From Terfezia claveryi (taxonomy: Eukaryota > Ascomycota > Pezizomycetes > Pezizales > Pezizaceae): a stretch of DNA of 64,000 bases. The stretch spans positions 1 through 64,000 of the forward strand of contig WHUX01000196.1 in NCBI GenBank assembly GCA_015179025.1. The letters run 5' to 3'. The number at the start of each line of letters is the position of its first letter. Within the stretch, counting starts at the first letter, position 1. Positions 54,150 through 64,000 of the stretch are shown piece by piece. Below the pieces are notes generated by a model. The model searched no databases and was not told the DNA's origin. It worked only from the letters and a program-made list of their open reading frames with translations. The position numbers were made by a program, and so were the translations under genes.

Positions 54150-54831
54150 GGGGAAGGGGGTAGTCGACATGGTCAGGGGTTGTCAAACTAAAAGTAAAGC
54201 CGATTTCAACCGTGACTGGTGCCCTTCTCCTTTGCAGGCATAATCCTGAGCAAAAGATGACTCACAGCCATCTCCAAACCGCCCTTTAACCAGTGTTGGA
54301 TCCCTTCCTTCTTCCATAGGTACCCCGGGATCGAGAATTTGTGTCAAGTCCTAGTCACCTTCGCCTTGCAGCACAACTAGCTCTTCGTCTCCCTGATCAT
54401 CGCCTTCCCTAGCCCCGTCCCTATCAGCCCCATGATCATTCTCAAAATCGTGCTGAATTTCATCATCTGCAGGAACTGTATCACATTCTTTTATTAGAAT
54501 CGGGACTGTGTCCGTTACAAAAGCACTACTCACCAGGTAATCGAGACCAATATTGAGGCACCCACGAAAACCTAACCTCATACTCACTTAATTGACCATT
54601 CAAGTCCAAACCCGCCAGAGGGTCACCAACGGGCTCTAGTACGAACAATCCATGGCCAAACTCCTCATGGTGGCCCAGACTAAGACAGAGGAGATTCTCT
54701 AGGCGGTTTATCTGAGTTTGTCCAGACCTCTCCTGCCCCATTGGGACTTGAAGCAGGTTATTTGTCACATTCTCTACCACAAAAGGTCCAGCGAACACGG
54801 AAGGTCCAGCAACGTTCGCCAGTAGAAACAC
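54150..54831 (-). CDS. Unrecognised minus-strand gene fragment
   Basis: Two minus-strand frames. 54831-54526: NLLQVPMGQERSGQTQINRL, HHEEFGHGLFVLEPVGDPLA, GLDLNGQLS. 54587-54351: CLNIGLDYLVSSAFVTDTVP then an acidic tail (DDEIQHDFENDHGADRDGAR). GTGAGTATG near 54590 and GTGAGTAGT near 54535 are good splice donors, so an intron may separate them. I recognise no family. It may be host sequence into which LINE 9 inserted. Confidence 0.4.
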
Positions 54832-54839
54832 CCCTATGG

Positions 54840-56422
54840 CGCCTCGCTAAAACCCCTTGAAAGTAGAAATTGAAGTGGAACAAAAGTGTACCTAATAACC
54901 GCCCCCGGGAATGAGGCAGAAAGTATCATAAAGGAAAGTGTTGTACGTGTAGAAATAATCTTACCCCTCGCTAGCCAGTAGCTAGCGGAAAACTTTGCCA
55001 AAGGGACGAATCCTCACTATCTCGCCCAGTCGTATGCCGTAGTGCGGAATAGTCGCCTGCCCATGCGGAGCCCGTGTGTGAGGTCGATTGTCTCCGTCGT
55101 GTAGATGACCAGTTCTGATGCCAACTTCCCGATCCTTCTGTCCTCCTTTGAAAGCCAGCGAATTCCCAGGATTTGCGCTGTCTTGTTGTCTCTTCGATCC
55201 AACGGCGCATCAGACCGGGCTTGTATTTTGTTGGAGCCGCGTGGAGTACCACGGCTTGTACTGGCAAGGATGGTGGATTCTGGTTGGTTCGATGGGGGGG
55301 GGGAGGGTCGGGGGTGATGTCGCTTTCACAGGCGCCTTGCCCTTGTCCTTTGGTAGTTGAGATGGTGAGGTGGTGGTGGTGGTGGTTGCTGCCTCTGCAT
55401 ACGTCGGGTCCGTGTTGGTGGAGACGCTGTTGGTGGTTGGCTTCGGGGTCGGAAGTATGGTCTGGGTGCTTGTGTCTGTGGTCTCTAACTCCTCCTCCTC
55501 CTCTTCCTGCTCATCGACCTCCTCTTTCAACTCTACGATCTCCTCTTTCAACTCTTTGATCTCCTCATTCAAACGTGTCATCATCTTCTCTACCTCGTGA
55601 AATCCCTCCCTAAAAATATATTCTCTCTCTACCAGTTGCTTCCATTCTTTCTCTGTCCGGCCGGTGTCCTCAATGTCGGTAGAGACGCTGGAACGTTGGA
55701 AAGGGCACCCTGATGGATATCGTCCAGCACGTTGTGTCACCTTATTTTGTTGCGCCAGTAATTCTGTGAGTTTGAAGACGTGATACATCCACTTATTGGA
55801 GGGAGTGGAATATAGACTGTCTTCATACTCCGGGAAGGGGACGATTGCCAGTAAATCGGTACTTAGTTGGCAAACATTTTCTAACCGGAATCGTTGCTTC
55901 GGTAGCGTAAGTGGGGGTGGCTCTACTGGTGATAGAGATGGTGGCTGTGGGTGCCCCGTGACTGGCAATCGGGTCTTGAGTGGCGGGTTTACACGATCCG
56001 TCTTTCCCGGGTTGTCCTTTCTCTTTCCATTGCCTGGAATGTTGATTGGATGTGACCAATGTGTGTGTGTGTGTGTGTGTGTGAGCGGGCAAGGAGATAG
56101 GTGGGGCAGGAGATGTGAGAGTTATCTTTTGGCCGTATTGGCCAGCTGTGTTCGTTGGGCAGGCTGGTGTGGGTACTCTCGTGAGTCTTGGACCAATGCC
56201 CGTGAGGGGAAGATTTCGGTGAGAGCGAGGAAGAAGAAGAATGAGGAAGAGGGGAAAAGGCTTCAATCGAGGGGGAAAGGGTCGCGATAGTTGTTCCCCC
56301 GAGATTCGAGTAGATATTCCTGTTGTGGGCGGCGAGGGCTTTCTCGTGGTGCCGTCCGTTTGTCTGTAGGTGCTCTGGTGGTTGAGATCCGACCAAGCAC
56401 TCGTCCTGTCAAGGTGGTTGTT
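54840..56422 (-). mobile_element. LINE 9: LINE 5' UTR and ORF1, 3' limit unclear
   Basis: Its 5' start (56422, CAACCACCTTGACAGGACGA on the minus strand) and 5' UTR match LINE 1. After ORF1 (to about 55017) come CTAGCGAGGGGT and TTCAAGGGGTTTTAGCGAGG (54845-54990), like the 3' UTR repeats, but no hairpin or tail follows. A GT microsatellite (56060-56084) lies in the 5' UTR. Confidence 0.75.
55017..56035 (-). pseudogene. LINE 9 ORF1 (gag-like), frameshifted
   Basis: Minus-strand frame from about 56035: GKRKDNPGKTDRVNPPLKTR, LPVTGHPQPP, a 250-codon open stretch with a strong coiled coil (55600-55480; MTRLNEEIKELKEEIVELKE), a Thr/Ser/Pro linker (TNSVSTNTDPTYAEAATTTT), then a shift near 55260 to VVLHAAPTKYKPGLMRRWIE and another shift to TAQILGIRWLSKEDRRIGKL. 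The coiled coil suggests trimer or multimer formation, as known for LINE ORF1 proteins. It is absent or altered in LINE 1 ORF1. Confidence 0.82.
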
Positions 56423-56857
56423 GTTTTGCCCCTCTATGTGGAGTAGGTGCCCCGACAGTGCTTGCGGCTTTATTCGTCCACCTATAGTCAGATCTATGTA
56501 TCATTGTTAATAGAACCATCACATAAACACATGATTTGGAATATTCTCTTCACAATAAAAAAACCTACATTCTCATAGAGCAATTGTAAGACTTTGTGAT
56601 AGTGCCGTGATTTGCCGGTCGGTACTATTTTGCAACAACGTCCGAATATGGTTTCTGTCCTTCCAGAGGGGCATATTCGAGGAGGTTGAGATTACACAAC
56701 CCAAGGAATTCCCGGGAGATCGGAATGCCACGGCCAGCTTGCAACCTGTCCGTGATTTCATTACGCCACGATATCGGGTACGGACGCAGAGGTCGGACGA
56801 GTGCCGCGCGAGGGAGAAGGCGTGGGTAGTTTAGGTGAGGGCGCTGCGCCAACCAGA
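56423..56857. other. Spacer ending in a dispersed 15-mer
   Basis: No gene recognised. GCGCCAACCAGACTA (56846-56860) abuts the MITE that follows. Confidence 0.45.
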
Positions 56858-56860
56858 CTA

Positions 56861-57178
56861 CCGCATCCACTGGTGAGCAAGAGTCCTTGTCAGTTTAGAG
56901 ACATCTTGTGGTGGGGGCTTGGGAAAAGGAGTTGGATTCCGATGAAGAGGTTGAATATGTTAAGACTAGTTGAAACCGATGTAAATCCTTGGCATTATAC
57001 CTTTTCCAAAAAAATGGAGTCTTGGCGATTTTTGCGCCGGATACCTAGTGCACTTTTTTCCAAAAAAATAGACCGTTGTAGCGTGGTATCATCATGCTCC
57101 GATATCACTTACTGTACTGCATAAGCTCGACCTATGTCTCTAAACTGACAAGGACTCTTGCTCACCAGTGGATGCGGT
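56861..57178. mobile_element. 318-bp MITE B
   Basis: Perfect inverted repeats of 47 bp including flanks (56858-56904 and 57134-57180; outer part CCGCATCCACTGGTGAGCAA). TA on both sides (56859-56860 and 57179-57180). Interior without coding potential; CCAAAAAAAT occurs twice. TA duplication suggests Tc1/mariner. Confidence 0.85.
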
Positions 57179-57180
57179 AG

Positions 57181-57530
57181 GTAATAGAGAATGGTAATAT
57201 TCACGCTCGGATCTGGCCATGAGACTAGGTGATATAATAGGTTCGGGTGTGATGGCGATCGATGACATGTCAGCCGAAGGCGATGTACCTGTGCTAGTAA
57301 TAGTCATATTTAGGAAATCGTACGCTGTGCCTTTGCGTGGCATTGCCATGCGCATGTTCAAAATCGCTGTGCCACATCCCGCCTGCGTATATTCATGTTC
57401 ACAATGTTCAATCTCAATCTTGCTATGTTAAATTGGCCTGAAATGAAGTGTTTATTAGTTTATTAAACATTGCTAAAGTGCAATTACTCTTGAAGTACTT
57501 AAGGTACACCCACGGTACAACGGGCAGAAT
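57181..57530. other. No recognised gene
   Basis: Short frames on both strands overlap (57140-57431) without recognisable domains. Confidence 0.45.
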
Positions 57531-57539
57531 ATCTCTACA

Positions 57540-57870
57540 TGTACTTCCACCACCACGCCCTAGGTAGGGCCCTTCCACCAGACAGTAGCCTGGAGGATCA
57601 GCCTTGTGAAGAAATCTTCAACGACCCCATCCTGCTTCCTCCTCAACCACACCCTTCCTAATGTCTGCCTGCTCCACTCCGTCACCGGAGAGACAGACCA
57701 GCGCGACATGTTTGTCCGTCTCTATCTGGTCACACTCCGCACATGATGGGTCTTCGGACTCATCCAGGGTGTGTCTCCATCAACCCAGTCTCCCCTTCCC
57801 AGTCCGACATTGGGTGTGATTCCGCAGGGCCTTCCTATTCCACCTTAGGACTCTCCCCTTTCCTGTCCCT
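57540..57870 (-). mobile_element. Fragment of a second LINE type (ORF2 C-terminus)
   Basis: The minus strand reads RWNRKALRNHTQCRTGKGRL, a stop, WRHTLDESEDPSCAECDQIE, then TDKHVALVC: a CxxC-x8-H-x4-C knuckle as at the C-terminus of RNase H LINEs. The spacing CxxC (not CxC) and the sequence differ from the main family in this window. Confidence 0.6.
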
Positions 57871-57902
57871 GCAACCTCCCCTTCCGCCCTCCTCTTCCTC
57901 GC

Positions 57903-58245
57903 TATAAAGGTACTTCTCGTCCTAGCTGAGAGAACATACACTGTGTGACCGGGTAATGAGAGCCACTAAATGAGCATATCGTGGAGAAAAAAGGAGCGCT
58001 GTGAGCGCAGTGAGCTCTATGCACCAGGCGAACTCGTATGCGCGCAAAAACCAAGGTGAGAGAGTGTTCCCTTATTCAGGCTCCAAAATCCTATATCACT
58101 ATTGAAAGGGAGAGCTGCTCCTGTTTTTCTTCTCCTTCCCATTAAAGATACGACCGCCCCCAAGTGACAAAAACGCGGAACGTCAGAGCAAGTGCTATAC
58201 AGCCCAAAACCAGCCAAAAACGTCATCGCAAGCACTCTCCGTTCC
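57903..58245. repeat. Direct repeat R, copy 1
   Basis: Starts TATAAAGGTACTTCTCGTCC and ends CAAGCACTCTCCGTTCCCA. It matches 58919-59340 with gaps. GGAGAGAACATACACT near its start also occurs at 30180. Function unknown; may be LTR, SINE or duplicated flank. Confidence 0.75.
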
Positions 58246-58379
58246 CATCCATCCGTCCCCCCTAACAGAAGTTGACGTCCTCGTCAACATATCCTTCCTA
58301 TACACACTGCAGCCCAGAAGCAATCAAAACCCGTAGTCCGTAAACCAAACCCATAGAAAAAACGCAAAAGAAACCCCTC

Positions 58380-58560
58380 TCATACAGCCGGTCCTTCTCC
58401 TCAGAATCCTTTCCCTTTCGAACTAGCATGTCCGAGCAAGTGGGACTCATTGGGGCCGTAACCTTCCTATAGCCGGTTATCCTCCGCAGAATCCTTTCCC
58501 TTTCGAACTAAGTATGTCCGAGCAAGATACCATGAGACTTATTGGGGCCGTAACCTTCTA
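58380..58560. repeat. Tandem duplication of about 85 bp
   Basis: CAGAATCCTTTCCCTTTCGA, ACTA, then CATGTCCGAGCAAG and TTGGGGCCGTAACCTTC occurs twice (58401-58470 and 58489-58558). Confidence 0.75.
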
Positions 58561-58860
58561 TATATGCGAGTGTTCCTGTGTTCATGTGCGAGCCAACGTG
58601 AGCGTCCCAGCGCGAGTGGTCCAGTGCGAGCATTCCAGTGCGAGTGCCTCCAATGCGAGCTTCCCAGTGTGAGCGTCCTCCGTGTTCCTCCATGTCCCTC
58701 CATGCGAGCGAGTGAGAGCGTCCCTGCGAGCGTGCCTCCGTGTTCCTCCATATCCCTCCATGCGGGCGTTCCCTCCATACAAGTGTTCTCTCCATGCGAG
58801 CGTGTCCAATACGAGCGTCCCTCCATGCGAGTGTGAGCGTCCCTTCCATGTCATCCCTCA
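58560..58860. repeat. GCGAGCGTCC minisatellite
   Basis: Irregular array of 10-22-bp units (TGCGAGCGTCCC, TCCATGTCCCTCCATGCGAG). Overlapping frames in several registers are by-products. Confidence 0.75.
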
Positions 58861-58918
58861 TTTTTCCCACCCTTTTGCTCCACCCAATGCTCTGAACTCT
58901 CCAGTCGAAGGGACCAAA

Positions 58919-59340
58919 TATAAAGGTACTTCTCGTCCTAGGGGAGAGAACATACACTGTGTGACCGGGTAATGATAAATGAGCATATCATGGAGAATGT
59001 GGCACCAATAATAGCAGGAAAAAAGAAGGAGACCTCAAAAGAGTGCAAGTATATAAAAGGCCATGCGAGAAGCCTCTGCTATTCCCGCACGCATCTATAT
59101 AGAACCCCCAAAAAAGTTAACGTATATGCTTTCATCTAAAAACCGAAAGCGAGAGAAAGTTTTCCCTTATTCCTGCTCCCAAAATCCTATATCGCTATTG
59201 AAAGGGAGAGTTGCTCCTGTTTTTCTTCTCCTTCCTTCCATTAAAGATACAACCGCTCCCAAGTGACAAAAACGCGGAACGTCATCGCAAGTGCCAAAAA
59301 CCAGCCAAAAACGTTATCGCAAGCACTCTCCGTTCCCACC
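58919..59340. repeat. Direct repeat R, copy 2
   Basis: Same sequence as 57903-58245, about 80 bp longer because of an internal indel (58985-59140). It ends exactly where copia sequence starts (GCGCCCTTAATATCGAGCTG). Confidence 0.75.
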
Positions 59341-60108
59341 ACAGCGCCCTTAATATCGAGCTGAATTCTATATATGGAGGTGCTGTCCGTATAGCCAGTG
59401 AATATTGTACTTTCTGCCCGTGCTGCCACTAGGTCTATTTTCCTCGTAGATGTGTGCTAAGCACTGTCCAAAAGGTTGCAAAGTGTCTTATTAATGGCTT
59501 TGCCTTATAGAGGGCTTCAAAGGGAGTTATCCCTTGCAGATGCGTATGTGGTAGACGGTTTTTCAGATAAACAGCAGTTGCACATGCTTCTGCCCATAAT
59601 CTTTTATCGGATATATGGGTGAGCATGCCTCTCACCATTGTCTGAATCGTCCGGTTATACCTTTCGGCAGTGCCATTGGATTCATGGGAATAAGGAGGTG
59701 TCCTTATATGCCGTATTCCTTGTTGCTTGAAGTAAGTATCAACCTTGGAATACTCACCTCCATTATCTGTTAGAACAGATAATATTATGGTATTGAACTG
59801 TCTCTGTATATAAGAGATAAAGTCAATAATCACTTGATATGCATCTGACTTAGCTTTTAAGAAATACATCCATGCCATACGGGTGAAATCGTCTATGAAC
59901 GTGATGTAGTAGAAAGATCCACCGTATGATGGTGTAGGTTACTTGCCACTTAGGTCACTATGGATGAGTTCAAAAACCCTAGTAGAGTGAGCATGCAACA
60001 GAGAGAACGGGATATTATTCGTGGATGCTGACATGATGCACGCATTGCAAGTAGAGTTGGTAGGTTCCTTGAGTAAGAGTTCGCCGTCTGCATATGCACC
60101 TGGATTTA
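59341..60108 (-). pseudogene. Copia 2: integrase part, with internal deletion
   Basis: Minus-strand frame 59878-59435: AWMYFLKAKSDAYQVIIDFI, SVLTDNGGEYSKVDTYFKQQ, GIRHIRTPPYSHESNGTAER, MLTHISDKRLWAEACATAVY. This is the copia integrase core with the second Asp and third acid (NGTAE) intact. Bases 59341-59360 are a piece of reverse transcriptase (AATATCGAGCTG, Copia 1 position 10200), then the sequence jumps to the position equivalent to 10880, a deletion of roughly 0.7 kb at AGCTG microhomology. The upstream part continues at 62570. Confidence 0.85.
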
Positions 60109-60647
60109 CAGAGGTCTCTCGATACAAGCATACCGGATATAAGCATATATTGGTTACAAGCATACATTCGCCAGTCCCACATAGTAAATAAGCATATTTT
60201 GGATACAAGAATATTCTTATTTTTTTCGCTTAGTCACTTGTGTCGAGAGAAGCGCTAAACCACAAATAGGCACTTATCGATAAGAAATTACCCCGCAGAA
60301 TTGCATCTCCTGACAATCTTAATAATGCGATAACAACTGAATCTTATGATCGAGGGTCACTCAATGTTGAACGAATATTTTCGGCTTAGAACGTCGATTA
60401 CAATTTTCAATTTCATCGCTTGATTATTTTAAGACTGAATACCCCTATTCGTACTTATTGACTTATGAGGAATTTCAAGAGATGCTATGGTTTCGGGATT
60501 TGGGGAATATCGGCATTGGGATGGGAGTACCATTATAATCATCGTGGTGGACATAGACAAACCGGAAGTCAAAAAAATCTACAACACCAGTCGAGGGTGT
60601 TGTGCCAACCAGACTAAGGGATTCCTACGTGGCCACCCACTGCAGTA

Positions 60648-61640
60648 CAGAGATCTCTCGTTACAAGCATATCAGATATAAGCATATATTGGTTACAAGC
60701 ATACCTTCGGTAGTCCCACATAGTAAATAAGCATATTTCCGTTACTAGAATATTCTTATTTTTTTTGCTTAGTCACCATACATATTCTTGTAACAAGAGA
60801 AGCGCCTTGCCATATTGGGATGTTTATCGATAAGAAATAATCCCACACGAGCTCACAAAGCAAGAATCTATAGTAACATACTAAGAAGAAAAGCTCAAAT
60901 GCCTAATTTATGGATCTCTCGAGATTGTCGAAGATCCAATCTCTGATATTGAAGATGCAATTCTGGCAACCTATCTTCCAAGCGCAGTCAATGAAACCGA
61001 AACTGAGCCACTTCACCTCCTCCGGTAAGTTCAAAAGCAGCGGAGACAGACCTCAGGTCGTACTATGGGACATCCCCATCCATTAGATATCGACTTATCT
61101 GCTGATTCCGACCCGCAAAACTCTACGTCACAAACACCATACCTGAGAGATTCTTCATCACGAACCCTGGATACTTGGCAGAGGCGCCGCACCCTGCAAT
61201 GGGCCATTTCACGGGGATACCAGGGACAGATAGACAATATACCCAACAAGGTTATTAGCCTACATTGAAGGTTGCTCCTCTTCTCTCTTCAAGCTGTCAC
61301 ACCGAACATCACTGAGCTGCAAGATGTCCTCAAGTGGGAGAAAAGACGGATTGAAACTCTTGAGGTTCAGCGCAGAAGTTATCATGTTCAATGCAGGATT
61401 ACTGATTTTGTGCCGGGTCCAGCCTCCTCCTCCTAATATCCATTCCGCCCATTTAGCTGTCTTTTTTTGAATATTATCAGTACTCATACTTGTTATTCGG
61501 ATGTCTGTTAGTTATTATCCCATTTTGTAGCCTTTCCTTGCTCTCTCTAATGTATTTCCGTTTCTCTAGATATAAGAATATATTGGTTACAAGCATACTT
61601 CAACTGGTCCGGAGCGTATGCTTGTAACGAGAGATCTCTG
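60648..61640 (+). mobile_element. Tigger-like element C2 (inner), 993 bp
   Basis: Ends CAGAGATCTCTCGTTACAAG and, reverse-complemented, CAGAGATCTCTCGTTACAAG (identical over 20 bp). TA on both sides (60646-60647 and 61641-61642). The unoccupied site GCAGTACTAGCC is preserved in the tandem duplicate at 61911-61921. The first 150 bp match the start of C1. Coding relics: EIVEDPISDIEDAILATYLP and ELQDVLKWEKRRIETLEVQR. Confidence 0.92.
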
Positions 61641-62095
61641 TACTAGCCCGGCGATCTAAAGTTTCGATATGGCAGAGCGAACGGGATGCCTCTTTTTCTT
61701 CAGTCTATGGTCGTAGATGTCAAATGATGATGCACTGTCGATTTTATGTCACCTATGCACTCTCAAATTAGCTTACTTGGTTTTGATATCGTCGAAAACC
61801 GCATAACAAACCGAGTAATCAGCATCCCGATGATGTATATACTGTAGCTAAGTGCTGTGAGAAAATAAAAAAATCCACAACACCAGGGATTCCCGCATGG
61901 TCACCCACTGCAGTACTAGCCTGGCGATCTGAAGCTTAGATATGGCAGAGCGGACGGGATGCCTCGTTTTCTTCAGTCTATGGTCGTAGATGTCAAAGGA
62001 TGATGCACTGTCGATTTTATGTCACCTGTTCACTGTCAAATTAGCTTACTTGGTTTTGTATCGGACCCAGTGATCTGATGATGTATACATACTGA
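61641..62095. repeat. 273-bp direct duplication inside element C1
   Basis: 61641-61913 and 61914-62093 are copies (TATGGCAGAGCGRACGGGAT, GTCGATTTTATGTCACCT). The part upstream of the TA in unit 1 lies at 60571-60645, beyond the inner element. Confidence 0.88.
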
Positions 62096-62097
62096 CT

Positions 62098-62481
62098 ATG
62101 AAAACAATGGCCTCTTCTTCCAAATCTTCGGTTGTCCAACAGCATCAGGCATGGTTGGAGCTTGACCGGTTACACCTCAGGGTAGCGCCCGCGCATATTG
62201 AAGGATTACTCCCCTTTTCCCTTCAAGCTGAACCTACAGCTAATATCAGGGACCTACAAGATGTTCTACAGCGTGAGGAGAAAAGTATTGAGACTCTAGA
62301 AATTCAATGCAGGCATCTGCATGTTCAGCGCAGGATCACTGACTTTCTGGTGCCTCCTCTCCTTGACATTCCCGCCTCCACACCTACAACTCTCGTTTGG
62401 ATATTTCTTGTTATATGCTCTGCTTGGATTCGTAAGCCTATTCCCCAACATTTCCTAGCGCTAGTTAACTTCATTTTATAG
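62098..62481 (+). pseudogene. C-terminal coding relic of element C1
   Basis: Reads VVQQHQAWLELDRLHLRVAP, IRDLQDVLQREEKSIETLEI and HLHVQRRITDFLVPP, parallel to the relic in C2 (VLKWEKRRIETLEVQ). It resembles the charged C-terminal tail of pogo/Tigger proteins, with no catalytic motif. Confidence 0.6.
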
Positions 62482-62569
62482 TTACCTATTTTCTCTTGCT
62501 ATAAGCATATATTGGTTACAAGCATACTTCTCCCGGTCCGAACGATATGCTTGTATCGAGAGTCCTCTG

Positions 62570-62900
62570 TATATTGGCTGAAAGCCCTAATGCAGCATGC
62601 CAATGAATATATGAAAACGGACTCGACTGGCTTGTATGAGCTTCCGGATTGCTCATGTTAGCTTGCTGAGCTGGCGAAGGCATATAATATAAGCTTGCTG
62701 AGCTGGCGAAGACATATAAGCTTGCTGAGTTGGTGAAGGCATATAAGCTTGCTGAGCTGGCGAAGGCATATAAGCTTGACTTAATAACCCAACTTAAAAG
62801 ACTTTCCCCTAGTGTTGTGGACATTGTTACAATTAGCATTGAGGCATTCTGCTGACATGGTCGACGTGAATATTGAAGTGCCCTTATAGTCATACATTAG
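62570..62900 (-). pseudogene. Copia 2: protease-integrase linker part
   Basis: Minus-strand reading SPFSYIHWHAALGLSANIQ (pre-integrase block, compare SYIHWHNVFGYVAN in Copia 1) after a linker of 9-residue repeats (YAFASSASL). The copia homology ends near 62900. Confidence 0.8.
62660..62780. repeat. 27-bp in-frame tandem repeat in the Copia 2 linker
   Basis: Four units of ATAAGCTTGCTGAGCTGGCG plus AAGGCAT. It occupies the place held by 66-69-bp repeats in Copia 1. Confidence 0.88.
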
Positions 62901-63059
62901 TCTTAGTAGGAATTCCTAAGGGAAGAATGCGGGAAATAGGGCTATGTACCTAATAGTAGATGTATATAATATATATGATACAAGGTAATATTAGAGAGTT
63001 GTCTCATGAACTTTCCCATTTTTGAATTTGTGGTAGTATGAATAGGTACCATTTCCATT

Positions 63060-63680
63060 AGACTAACTCGGATCCACCAGATTCGAGGTAAGGAGTCAAC
63101 TGTCTGTAAGTAAAAACCTAGCTCTCATAGTACCGGCAGTACAGCACCTTTCGGAGTTGGTTGATTGATATATCCATAGATTCTAGCACTAGCAAGGGAG
63201 AGTCTAACTCTTGACACAAGGAGTCAAACTCTTTGGCTGATATTGGATGATGCTGTATCAGATCTGAGATATCGCTCCGGTAATCCAAAAGCTGACCATT
63301 TGTCACACTCCACTCTAATTCTTGCAACCGTAATGCTTCCAATGGTGACTCTTCTACTTTCAATAATACAGAAATAGCAAAAGACACTAATCCAGTGAGT
63401 TTTGCTACAATATGTTCCTGATTATCTCGCTAGAGGGATCTCAAAGTAAGTAGAGGCAGCAGATGAATGGAATCACACAGGAGGGAACATGCTCTTGACA
63501 AATTTTAATCGACGGGATGAGAGCTAGCCTTGCTGCAGCTGAGTAAGCTCCTTGTAGTCGCCAAATTGACCTCTCTGAAGTGTCAGTTTTTTTATCAGCA
63601 GGCTCCCCTTAGGGAAGTTTTCATACTTGCGGTGCAAGGCAACTGATAGGTTTCCCCTACAAAATTATAGTAGATAACTA
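63060..63680 (-). pseudogene. Relic of a TPR/CHAT-domain protein
   Basis: The minus strand reads LLPLLTLRSL, a stop, RDNQEHIVAKLTGLVSFAIS, then the frame 63387-63118: SPLEALRLQELEWSVTNGQL, LDYRSDISDLIQHHPISAKE, FDSLCQELDSPL. This matches the region between TPR repeats and the CHAT protease domain in fungal TPR-CHAT proteins (family form ALxLLELGRGVIAGLL, DISDLxxxHPxLAxxFxxLRDELD). No catalytic His-Cys part is present. Stops and decay mark a pseudogene. Confidence 0.72.
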
Positions 63681-63689
63681 TAAAATACT

Positions 63690-64000
63690 GTATGATATGA
63701 CTGGTACATCTATATGTATTATATCTTGGGAATCATGGTATCTAGTATTTTGGCTCATGATCTTGCTTGGCCACGGGTATTTAGAACCAGACCAGGTATC
63801 TAGTATAGCGCAACAACCAGAATGCTTCAAATCCGGAATTGTAGGTACACGCCGAGCATCAGTTCATCCTCCCCTCATAGAAGTCTCCAAGCTACACATA
63901 TAGAGATAGTATTAGAATGAACCGAAGTGCATTTACAGCAGTAGACAAGCACTCCCCCCCCAGGTTCACATTCACAGTGACGATATTTATTCCCTCTGAA
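63690..64000. other. No recognised gene
   Basis: One 68-codon frame (63697-63903) without recognised domain. Confidence 0.4.

Larger units (their letters stand above)
60109..62569 (+). mobile_element. Tigger-like element C1 (outer)
   Basis: Ends CAGAGGTCTCTCGATACAAG and, reverse-complemented, CAGAGGACTCTCGATACAAG. TA on both sides (60107-60108 and 62570-62571). Copia 1 at 11640 shows the unoccupied site. The CAG...CTCG ends and TA target are typical of pogo/Tigger. It contains a second element of the same family and a tandem duplication. Confidence 0.9.

Overview
The window reads as gene-poor, transposon-saturated DNA of a filamentous ascomycete (Pezizomycotina). The grounds are short introns with CTAAC branch sites, Tad1-type LINEs with RNase H, Ty1/copia, hAT, pogo/Fot1/Tigger-like and Mutator-like elements, and decayed relatives of fungal genes. 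Copies of the older repeats differ mainly by C-to-T and G-to-A changes, as expected from RIP or cytosine deamination. Some GC-rich LINE copies escape this and keep long open frames. I see no intact host gene and no bacterial feature.

Left part (1-14.2 kb): AT-rich sequence; a LINE derivative with ORF1 but no ORF2, bounded by a 12-bp target-site duplication (TSD); a 5'-truncated LINE with an open RNase H/zinc-knuckle frame; the 3' end of one copia element; and a complete but inactivated copia element on the minus strand (8350-14205) with both LTRs, primer site, polypurine tract and TSD.

Centre (14.6-28.5 kb): one minus-strand host gene, an EST1/SMG6-like protein (N-terminal segment, EST1 DNA/RNA-binding domain, C-terminal PIN nuclease domain), is broken into five collinear pieces. 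The intruders are a solo copia LTR, LINE 3 carrying a hAT, LINE 4 carrying two smaller LINE insertions (one only 64 bp), and LINE 7 carrying a hAT MITE and a Helitron-like insert. Most junctions are proven by TSDs, and host or LINE reading frames rejoin when the inserts are removed conceptually.

Middle (28.5-47 kb): minisatellites (18-bp, 23-bp, about 175-bp and 22-25-bp units), a fructosamine-3-kinase-like pseudogene, pogo and Mutator-like fragments, a symmetric nest of TIR elements (two inverted 626-bp MITEs around an element with perfect 53-bp ends), and an unrecognised coiled-coil gene candidate.

Right part (47-64 kb): a LINE split by a nearly readable pogo/Fot1 element, a hAT with ordered transposase relics, another LINE ORF1 copy, a 318-bp MITE, a second copia split by two nested Tigger-like elements, and a relic of a TPR/CHAT protein.

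The most interesting signals are the covarying two-hairpin 3' end shared by all LINE copies, the 64-bp LINE insertion that keeps little more than one hairpin, and a dispersed 15-bp sequence (TAGTCTGGTTGGCAC) that resembles transposon termini.
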